From: Streptomyces coeruleorubidus
Lineage (GTDB): Bacteria; Actinomycetota; Actinomycetes; Streptomycetales; Streptomycetaceae
Direction of reading: 5' to 3'
DNA length: 64,000 nt
Assembly (NCBI RefSeq): GCF_028885415.1
Contig: NZ_CP118527.1
Span: 5,208,001-5,272,000 of the forward strand
A program made the position numbers and the translations under genes. Below the pieces are notes generated by a model, which was not told where the DNA came from, did no database searches, and saw nothing but the letters and a program-made list of their open reading frames with translations. Below, in pieces: positions 1 to 6,793 of the stretch (its first letter is position 1; each line of letters starts with the position of its first letter).

Positions 1-651
1 TGTCAGGGCAGGGGTGCCGCTCCACCCGCGCCTGCGCCACTCGACCAGCGCAGAGCCGGCCACCAGCAGCGTGCCGAGGCCGATCAGTATGCCGCTGACC
101 GGCAACCGCGAGACGAGGACGAAGCCGGTGAGCACGGTGCCGACGATGGCTCCGACGGTGCCGACGCCGGACAGCCGGCCGACAACCGTTCCGGTCTCGG
201 CGAGGCTGGTGAGCCGCAACTTGGTCACGATCGGCGTCACCGCCGAGAGCAGCGTGCCCGGCACGAGGATGGTCAGCGACGCGATCAGCAAGAGCAACGC
301 CGGCGCCCACTCCGCGGTGCTGCGCAGCACGGCGGGGGTGAGCGCCACGACCGCTCCCGACACCCCGAGCGAGGGGCCCAGGAGCCGGCGTGGATCGACC
401 TGGTCGGCGATGCGCCCACCCATCCAGGAGCCGACGGCGATCGCGGTGAGGGCGATGCCGATCACCATGGTGCTGGTCTCGAGGGTGAGGCCGAGGTAGG
501 GAGCCAGCAGCCGCAGAGCGACGATCTCCACCACCAGGACCGCGGCCGAGGACCCGAACACCAGCACCGCGGCGGTACGGGATCCCAGGCCGTCGTTGTG
601 CGGCGTGCCCTCGGCGACAGGCGAGGAAGACGATCCGGTCACGGGCGACAT
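1..651 (-). CDS. Fused MFS/spermidine synthase-like membrane protein, 3' end outside window
   Basis: The minus-strand frame opens at an ATG at 651 (MSPVTGSSSSP...) and runs off the left edge, giving at least 217 residues. It contains successive hydrophobic helices, including a first segment around residues 27-45 that ends in VEIVALRLLAPYLG and then SWMGGRIAD. That pattern is typical of the membrane half of the fused MFS/spermidine synthase family, in which a putative transporter domain precedes a methyltransferase-like synthase domain. The synthase half lies outside the window, so function cannot be settled. The gene diverges from the aldehyde oxidoreductase operon. The sequence after LRLTSLAETGTVVGRLSGVGTVGAIVGT also fits the family. 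Family call is fairly sure, substrate unknown. Confidence 0.7.
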   Translation of the reverse strand, partial: MSPVTGSSSSPVAEGTPHNDGLGSRTAAVLVFGSSAAVLVVEIVALRLLAPYLGLTLETSTMVIGIALTAIAVGSWMGGRIADQVDPRRLLGPSLGVSGAVVALTPAVLRSTAEWAPALLLLIASLTILVPGTLLSAVTPIVTKLRLTSLAETGTVVGRLSGVGTVGAIVGTVLTGFVLVSRLPVSGILIGLGTLLVAGSALVEWRRRGWSGTPALT

Positions 652-897
652 CCTTGCATGCGGCTCATCGGACACCCTCACCGCCGACACCGGTCAGGAG
701 CTGCCCGCGTCCCGGCCGCTCACAAAAGCAAGGGGGGACAAAACTCTCCCAGTCACAGGCGCTGCTCGCGATGCCAGACTCCCCACATGGACGGCCGCGG
801 CAAGGCGTGCGGTCGCCCAGGTCTGCGGTGACAACGATCCCGTCTCCTGCCGTGCCGCTCTGTACGGCCGATCCGTCCGTGATGCGAAGGCGTATCC

Positions 898-1536
898 ATG
901 TCCATTGACCTCCCTGAATCTGCTGTTCCGCCCCCCACCGGATCCGGCGAGTCCTCCTCGGCGCCCAGCCGGCGCACCTTCATCGCCACGAGTGCCGCGG
1001 TCGGCGGCGCCGTCGTGGCCGGAGGGACGTTCCTCGCGGGCCCGGAAGAAGCCACCGCCGCGGGACCGGTGCCCTCCAGCCGCGTCTCCCTGACGGTCAA
1101 CGGCACCCGCCGGACCGTGACGGTCGACAACCGCACCTCGCTGCTGGACCTGTTGCGCGAGCACCTCGGCCTGACCGGCTCGAAGAAGGGCTGCAACGCC
1201 GGGGCCTGCGGGGCGTGCACCGTGCTGGTCGACGGCCACCGGGTCAACTCCTGCCTGACGCTGGCCGTCCGGCTGGAGGGCGCCGAGGTCACCACCGTCG
1301 AGGGCCTGGCCGAGGGCGACCGACTGCACCCGCTGCAGCAGGCGTTCATCGACGAGGACGCCTTCCAGTGCGGCTACTGCACCCCGGGGCAGATCGTCTC
1401 GGGCGTCGGCTGCATCCAGGAGGGCCACACCGGTTCGCCGGAGGAGATCCGGGAGTGGATGAGCGGCAACATCTGCCGCTGCGGCTGCTACGTCAAGATC
1501 GTGCGCGCGGTCGAGCAGACCGCGGGCCGGAAGTAA
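898..1536 (+). CDS. Aldehyde oxidoreductase 2Fe-2S subunit with Tat signal (PaoA/YagT-like)
   Basis: This is the small iron-sulfur subunit of a xanthine dehydrogenase-family molybdoenzyme, passing electrons from molybdopterin to FAD. The 212-residue protein has an N-terminal twin-arginine region (SRRTFIATSAAVGG) with a hydrophobic stretch, which implies Tat export as in E. coli PaoA. A plant-type ferredoxin domain follows with CNAGACGACTVLVDG, and a C-terminal domain holds the second cluster (CGYCTPGQ and ICRCGCY). It starts at the ATG after GAAGG and is followed 13 bases later by the FAD subunit. The PaoABC-like order and the Tat signal point to an exported aldehyde oxidoreductase rather than a cytoplasmic xanthine dehydrogenase. 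The substrate is not deducible. Confidence 0.9.
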   Translation: MSIDLPESAVPPPTGSGESSSAPSRRTFIATSAAVGGAVVAGGTFLAGPEEATAAGPVPSSRVSLTVNGTRRTVTVDNRTSLLDLLREHLGLTGSKKGCNAGACGACTVLVDGHRVNSCLTLAVRLEGAEVTTVEGLAEGDRLHPLQQAFIDEDAFQCGYCTPGQIVSGVGCIQEGHTGSPEEIREWMSGNICRCGCYVKIVRAVEQTAGRK

Positions 1537-1549
1537 GGAGCGGCCCGCC

Positions 1550-2530
1550 ATGCATCCCTTCTCCTACACCCGTGTCTCCGACACCCGCGAGGCCCTCGAC
1601 GCCGGTCGCCGAGGCGGCCGTTACATCGCCGGCGGCACCACGCTCGTCGACCTGATGCGCGAGACCGTCGAGCGCCCCGAGACGCTGGTCGACATCTCCG
1701 GCCTGCCGTTGCGGGAGATCCTCGTCACCAAGGAGGGCGGCCTGCGCATCGGCGCCCTGGTGCGGATGGCAGAGGCCGCCGCCCACCCCGCGGTGCGCGC
1801 CGCCTACCCGGTCGTCTCCCGGGCGCTGGAACTGAGCGCCTCGGCCCAGCTGCGCAACATGGCCACCATCGGCGGCAACATCATGCAGCGCACCCGCTGC
1901 ACGTACTTCCGTGACGTGACCGCCGACTGCAACAAGCGCGAGCCGGGCTCCGGTTGCGCGGCGCTGCACGGCATCAACCGCTCGCACGCGATCCTCGGCA
2001 CCTCCGACCACTGCGTCGCCACACACCCCTCCGACGTCGCCGTGGCCTTCGCGGCGCTGGAGGCGACCGTGCACCTGCTGGGCCCGGACGGAGAGCGCGA
2101 AGTCCCCTTCGCCGACTTCCTGCTGCGCCCTGGGAGCACACCGCAGCGAGAACAGGCCGTCGGACAGGGCGAGTTGATCACCACGATCGAGATCCCGGCG
2201 CTTCCGCGTCCCCTCAAGTCGGGCTATCTGAAGGTGCGCGACCGGCAGTCCTACGAGTTCGCCCTGACCTCCGCGGCGGTCGCCCTGCACATCCGGGGCG
2301 GGATCATCCGGGAGGCGAAGGTCGCCGCCGGGGGAGTGGGCACCGTCCCCTGGAAGCTGCCCGCCGTCGAACGCGCCCTCATCGGCCGGCGCCCCTCGGA
2401 CGCCCTGTGGACAGCGGCCGCGCAGAAGGCGACGGAGGGGGCCCGCCCCCTCAGGCACAACCGCTTCAAGGTCGCGCTGCTGAAGCGGACCGTCGAACGC
2501 CAGCTGCGCATCGTAGGAGGTACGAAGTGA
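1550..2530 (+). CDS. Aldehyde oxidoreductase FAD-binding subunit (PaoB/YagS-like)
   Basis: The middle subunit of the molybdenum hydroxylase complex, 326 residues, binds FAD in a PCMH-type fold. YIAGGTTLVDLM near residue 28 and ATIGGNIMQRTRC near residue 107 are the flavin-binding signatures. The cysteine-rich stretch that follows (RTRCTYFRD, ADCNKREPGSGC, TSDHC) matches the insertion that carries an extra 4Fe-4S cluster in E. coli PaoB, a trait of this subgroup rather than of classical xanthine dehydrogenases. The stop TGA overlaps the GTG of the large subunit (GTGA), so the two are translationally coupled. GGAG lies just upstream of the ATG. Confidence 0.9.
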   Translation: MHPFSYTRVSDTREALDAGRRGGRYIAGGTTLVDLMRETVERPETLVDISGLPLREILVTKEGGLRIGALVRMAEAAAHPAVRAAYPVVSRALELSASAQLRNMATIGGNIMQRTRCTYFRDVTADCNKREPGSGCAALHGINRSHAILGTSDHCVATHPSDVAVAFAALEATVHLLGPDGEREVPFADFLLRPGSTPQREQAVGQGELITTIEIPALPRPLKSGYLKVRDRQSYEFALTSAAVALHIRGGIIREAKVAAGGVGTVPWKLPAVERALIGRRPSDALWTAAAQKATEGARPLRHNRFKVALLKRTVERQLRIVGGTK

Positions 2531-4758
2531 GCCCCCAGCCGCAGGCAGCCGTGGGTGCGCCGCTGTCCCGGGTGGACGGCCGGCTGAAGGTCACCGGTCA
2601 GGCGCGGTACGCCGCCGAGTTCCCCCACGCTCGAACAACCTCGCGCGGGGGGACCCCCACCGTCGACGGGGCGGTGCACGCCGTCATCGTCGACGCGAGC
2701 ATCGGCCGCGGGCGTATCACCGGCGTCGACACGGCCACCGCCGAAGCCGTCCCGGGCGTACTGCGGGTGATCCACCACGGCAACGCGCCGACGCTGCCGT
2801 ACCGCGACAACTCCTCCGGCTCGAACAACCTGCCCGGCCGCAAGCTGCGGGTCTTCCAGGACGACCGGGTCCTCTTCCACGGCCAGCCGGTCGCCGTCGT
2901 GGTGGCCACCACGCTGGAGGCCGCGCAGCACGGCGCGAGCCTGGTGACGGTCCGCTACGACGCCGAGCAGCCGACGACGGACCTCGCCGAGGGCGAGCCG
3001 GGCGAGCCGACCGACTACGCGCGCGGCGACGTGGAAGCCGGGCTGCGCGACGCGGACGTGCGGCTGGACCTGACGTATCGCCTGGCGCGCAACCACCACA
3101 ACCCGATGGAGCCGCACGCCACCATCGCCCGCTGGGACGGCGACCGGCTCACCGTGTGGGACAAGACGCAGTGGGTGCCCGGCACGCAGTTGGAGCTGTC
3201 CACGGTGTTCGGTGTGCCGCTGGACTCCGTGCGGGTCATCAACCCCTTCGTCGGGGGCGGCTTCGGCAGCGGGCTGCGCTGCTGGCCGCACACCGTGGTC
3301 GCCGCGCTGGCCGCGCGGGTCACGGGCCGTCCGGTCAAGCTGGTCCTGACCCGCAGGCAGATGTACTTCGGCACGGGCTTCAGGCCCTCCTACGACTACC
3401 GGCTGAGCCTCGGCGGCGACCGCAACGGCCGTCTGGTCGCCGCGGACCACCGGATCGACGCGGAGACCTCGTCGTACGAGACGTTCACCGAGGCCGTCAT
3501 GTCGCCCGGCCAGATGCTCTACAGCACGCCCGGCGTCCGCCAGGCCTATCGCACGGTGCCGCTGGATGTGCCCAGCCCGATCTGGATGCGCGGCCCCGGC
3601 GCCGCCACGGGGGTCTACGTCGTCGAGTCGGCCATGGACGAACTCGCCCACGAGCTCGGCATCGACCCGATCGAGCTGCGCCGCCGCAACGAGCCGGCCC
3701 AGGACCCGTCGAACAACGCGCCGTTCTCCACGCGCCGGCTGCTCGAGTGCTACACGGTCGGCGCCCGGGAGTTCGGCTGGCAGCGCCGCAACCCGAAGCC
3801 GCGCTCCACACGTGACGGCGACTGGCTGATCGGCATGGGCATGGCCGCGGGCGTGTACCACACCGCGGTCGCCCCGGCCCGGTCCCGGGCCCGCCTGCAC
3901 GCCGACGGCACGGCGGTGATCGAGTGCGCCACCAGCGACATGGGCCCGGGCACCTACACCTCCCAGACCCAGGTCGCCGCCGACGCGCTCGGGCTCGCCG
4001 TGCCCGCGGTCGACTTCCGGCTCGGCGACTCCCGTTACCCCGAGACCCCGCCGCACGGCGGCTCGATGACCATGGCCAGCGTCGGCTCCGCCACGCTCGA
4101 CGTCTGCAACCAGCTCCGGCAGCAGGCGATCCGACTGGCCGTCGAGGACGAGGAGTCGCCGCTGTACGGGGCGTCGCCCGAGGACATCGTCGTCCGGGGC
4201 GGCCGACTGCACGTCCAGGGCGATCCGGCGCGCGGCGAGTCGTACCAGCGACTGCTGACCCGCAACGGCCGCGCCCGCCTCGAAGCGGACACCTCCTTCA
4301 CCCCGCCGAGGGGCGAGCGGCTCTCCATCAGCGGCTACGGCGCGACCTTCACCGAGGTGGCCGTCGACGCGACACTCGGGATGGTGCGGGTGCGGCGGAT
4401 GCTCTCGGTGTACGACGCGGGCCGCATCATCAGCCCCAAGCTGGCGGACAGCCAGGCCATCGGCGGCATGGTGGGCGGCATCGGCCAGGCCCTGCTGGAG
4501 CACACGGTCACCGACCACCGCGACGGCCGGATCGTCAACGCCGACCTCGCCGACTACCTGGTCCCGGTCAACGCCGACGTCCCCGACCTCTGGGCGATCT
4601 ACCTCGACGGGGAGGACTACGACGCCGACCCGCTCGGCGTGAAGGGCCTCGCCGAGCTCGTGATCTGCGGCGTGGCGCCCGCCATAGCCAACGCGGTCTT
4701 CAACGCCACCGGCCGCCGCGTCCGCGAACTGCCCATCACGGCGGAGGCGTTGCTCTGA
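2527..4758 (+). CDS. Aldehyde oxidoreductase molybdopterin-binding large subunit (PaoC/YagR-like)
   Basis: The catalytic subunit of the complex, 743 residues. I chose the GTG at 2527 because it overlaps the stop of the FAD gene and gives MSPQPQAAVGAPLSRVDGRLKVTGQARY, the normal start of the family; the longer open frame upstream reads inside the FAD gene. Molybdopterin contacts are visible in GGGFGSGLRCWPHT and MRGPGAATGVYVVESAMDE. The active-site glutamate should be the one in GVKGLAELVICG near the C-terminus. Like PaoC it has no signal of its own, so it would be co-exported with the Tat-bearing small subunit. The length is typical. The reaction would be oxidation of an aldehyde or N-heterocycle; the exact substrate is unknown. 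Confidence 0.9.
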   Translation: MSPQPQAAVGAPLSRVDGRLKVTGQARYAAEFPHARTTSRGGTPTVDGAVHAVIVDASIGRGRITGVDTATAEAVPGVLRVIHHGNAPTLPYRDNSSGSNNLPGRKLRVFQDDRVLFHGQPVAVVVATTLEAAQHGASLVTVRYDAEQPTTDLAEGEPGEPTDYARGDVEAGLRDADVRLDLTYRLARNHHNPMEPHATIARWDGDRLTVWDKTQWVPGTQLELSTVFGVPLDSVRVINPFVGGGFGSGLRCWPHTVVAALAARVTGRPVKLVLTRRQMYFGTGFRPSYDYRLSLGGDRNGRLVAADHRIDAETSSYETFTEAVMSPGQMLYSTPGVRQAYRTVPLDVPSPIWMRGPGAATGVYVVESAMDELAHELGIDPIELRRRNEPAQDPSNNAPFSTRRLLECYTVGAREFGWQRRNPKPRSTRDGDWLIGMGMAAGVYHTAVAPARSRARLHADGTAVIECATSDMGPGTYTSQTQVAADALGLAVPAVDFRLGDSRYPETPPHGGSMTMASVGSATLDVCNQLRQQAIRLAVEDEESPLYGASPEDIVVRGGRLHVQGDPARGESYQRLLTRNGRARLEADTSFTPPRGERLSISGYGATFTEVAVDATLGMVRVRRMLSVYDAGRIISPKLADSQAIGGMVGGIGQALLEHTVTDHRDGRIVNADLADYLVPVNADVPDLWAIYLDGEDYDADPLGVKGLAELVICGVAPAIANAVFNATGRRVRELPITAEALL

Positions 4759-4819
4759 CGCACCGAGCCGTCTGCGTGGCGGCGGCCCGCCCCACACCCT
4801 GTGCACGAAGGACCGGTTC

Positions 4820-5941
4820 ATGCTGAACATCGCGGACACACTGCACCGTTGGTGCCGCGACGCGCGTCCCTTCGCGTTGGCCACCGTCGTCGAGGTACGC
4901 GGCAGCGCACCCCTGCCCGTCGGCACGTCGGTCGCGGTGGACGAGGACGGCAACGCGGTCGGCAGCATCTCCGGCGGCTGCGTCGAGGGCGCGGTCCACG
5001 AACTCTGCCGGCAGGTGCTCCACGACCAGGGGGCGCCTCAGCGCGCCTGGTTCGGCTACTCCGACGACGACGCCTTCGCCGTCGGCCTGACCTGCGGCGG
5101 CGAACTCGACGTCCTCGTCCAGCGCGTCGACCCCGCGACTCGCCCGCACCTCACCACGGCCCTCGCCGACGTCGTGGAGGGCCGGCCCGCTGCCGTGGCC
5201 CAGATCGTCGAGGGCCCGGAGGAACTGCTGGGCGGGACGCTGTACGTCGACGCGGCGGGAGGCACCCGTCACGGCCCGCTGACCGGAGCGCTGCGCCGGG
5301 AGATCGGCGCCCAGGCGTTTGCGCTGCTGCGGGCCGGACGCACGGCCCGGGCGGAGGTCGGCGGGGACGCCGGCACCTGCCCGGAACGGCTGTCCGTGCT
5401 GGTCCACGTCCACGCGTCCCGCCCCCGCATGCTGATCTTCGGCGCGATCGACTTCGCGTCCGCGCTCAGCCGGGCCGGCCGCTTCCTCGGCCACCACGTC
5501 ACCGTCTGCGACGCCCGCCCCGTCTTCGCCACAGCCGCCCGCTTCCCGCACGCCGACGAGATCGTGGTCGACTGGCCCCACCGCTACCTGGAACGCACGT
5601 CCGTGGACGTCCGTACCGCCGTCTGCGTCCTCACCCACGACGCCAGGTTCGACATCCCCCTGCTCCGCGTGGCCCTCACCCTCCCCGTCGGCTACATCGG
5701 CGCGATGGGCTCCCGACGTACCCACGACGAACGCCTGCGCCTCCTGAGCGAGGCAGGCGCGACCGAGGACCAGCTGGCCCGGCTGCGCTCCCCGATCGGC
5801 CTCGACCTCGGTGCCCGCACCCCCGAGGAGACAGCGATCTCCATCACAGCGGAGATCATCGCCCACACCAACCAGGGAACGGGCCTGCCCTTGTCCCACC
5901 TGTCCGGCCCGATCCACCGGGACGGGGTGCCGGCGCCCTGA
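4820..5941 (+). CDS. XdhC/CoxI-family molybdenum cofactor insertion factor (PaoD-like)
   Basis: XdhC/CoxI proteins bind and protect the molybdenum cofactor, promote its sulfuration and insert it into the large subunit of molybdenum hydroxylases. The 373-residue protein has the N-terminal XdhC domain (ATVVEVRGSAPLPVG, then SISGGCVEGAV with the conserved glycines and cysteine). A C-terminal Rossmann-like domain follows (MLIFGAIDFASALSRAGRFLGHHVTVCD; later GYIGAMGSRRT). It lies 61 bases after the large subunit on the same strand, the place PaoD holds in the E. coli pao operon. It is likely co-transcribed. Confidence 0.9.
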   Translation: MLNIADTLHRWCRDARPFALATVVEVRGSAPLPVGTSVAVDEDGNAVGSISGGCVEGAVHELCRQVLHDQGAPQRAWFGYSDDDAFAVGLTCGGELDVLVQRVDPATRPHLTTALADVVEGRPAAVAQIVEGPEELLGGTLYVDAAGGTRHGPLTGALRREIGAQAFALLRAGRTARAEVGGDAGTCPERLSVLVHVHASRPRMLIFGAIDFASALSRAGRFLGHHVTVCDARPVFATAARFPHADEIVVDWPHRYLERTSVDVRTAVCVLTHDARFDIPLLRVALTLPVGYIGAMGSRRTHDERLRLLSEAGATEDQLARLRSPIGLDLGARTPEETAISITAEIIAHTNQGTGLPLSHLSGPIHRDGVPAP

Positions 5942-6025
5942 GACATCTGCCCCACAAGCTGCCGGCGCAGCCGTTTCACGCCCGCGGAGGGTTCCGGGAC
6001 AGGCAGCCGAATAGGATGTGGACTC

Positions 6026-6400
6026 ATGTCGAACCCTGATGAGCTGCTCGTCGCCATTTCCGCCGCGGTGGAATCCGAGCGAAGCAATCAGATGTCACTG
6101 ACCGTGGTCGTCGGCGGCGCCGTCATCACCGGCCGGCTGGCTCCCGAGGCCGTGTGGAGGGAGCGGGTGGCGGAGGTCCTGAAGGACTCGGACCGGCTCG
6201 GCCCGTTCTCCGACGTCTTCACCCGCGGCCCACGCCAGAACCGGCCCGGCCACGGCGAGACGCCCACGCACCTGCACTTCCATCTCGCCCGGATCCTGCA
6301 GGGCAGTCTCGGGATCCCCGAGACGGGCGGCATGTACCGAGTGGCGATCAAGGACGTCAGCGCCTGGACCGTGGGCGATTTCAGCTACATCGACCGGTGA
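6026..6400 (+). CDS. GvpU-like gas-vesicle accessory family protein (orphan)
   Basis: A 124-residue protein that resembles GvpU, an accessory protein of some gas vesicle clusters whose function is not well defined. The match is by recall of the pattern: VVVGGAVITGRL near the N-terminus, THLHFHLARIL in the middle and MYRVAIKDVSAWTVGDFSYI at the end correspond to the V-GAVI-G, hydrophobic HL and R-KI--V--F-LG blocks of GvpU. There is no signal or membrane segment. No other gas vesicle gene is in the window, so it either acts alone or is a remnant of a cluster. It starts at the ATG at 6026. Confidence 0.6.
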   Translation: MSNPDELLVAISAAVESERSNQMSLTVVVGGAVITGRLAPEAVWRERVAEVLKDSDRLGPFSDVFTRGPRQNRPGHGETPTHLHFHLARILQGSLGIPETGGMYRVAIKDVSAWTVGDFSYIDR

Positions 6401-6499
6401 GCCGCCGCGCGACGTGAGCCTGCGACGCGTGTGCCCCTTGCACGGGCCCGTGGCAGGTTGCGTCCATATCGCCCACGATCTCGACACCTGGCCCCGTGC

Positions 6500-6680
6500 G
6501 CGTGAGGCCGCGCGGGGCCCTGATCGGCGGAGCCTGCGCGCTGTTCGAAGCCGCTTGGGAAAGCGCATGTCGCTGCGCACCTACCGCCGCCGGGTCGCGG
6601 AGCTGCTGGCCGGCCTGGACGCGGCCTCACGTTTCCAAGCGGGAGTACGGGCGGGGGAGCTGGGCCCGACCCGCAGGTGA
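6500..6680 (+). pseudogene. LuxR/HTH-type regulator C-terminal remnant
   Basis: The 393 bases between the GvpU-like gene and the phosphatase have no intact gene but hold a broken regulator end. One frame reads ALFEAAWESA and the next frame continues as SLRTYRRRVAELL, then SRFQAGVRAGELG. In order these match the closing part of a common Streptomyces LuxR-type helix-turn-helix regulator, in which the recognition helix ends in RTYRRRVAEL. A frameshift near 6565 and loss of everything upstream make it non-functional. The AT-richer stretch around 6735-6760 is probably the promoter of the phosphatase gene. Confidence 0.55.
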
Positions 6681-6793
6681 TCGACACGGCGCGGGGTGAG
6701 CCGGTGGACATGGAGCATCACCCATATTCAGGCCGCAAGATTGGATAGTAGTGTAAATATCGCCCCGCCCAGCGGGACGGTGAGTGTGATCAT

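Noticed and set aside
1954..2526. N-terminal extension of the large molybdenum subunit
   Set aside because: It overlaps the FAD gene in another frame; the GTG at 2527 gives the normal family start.
2251..4968. Very long minus-strand open frame (905 codons) over the molybdopterin subunit
   Set aside because: It is an antisense shadow in GC-rich DNA: the plus frame carries all family motifs and the minus translation is low-complexity Arg/Ala/Gly/Val without domains.
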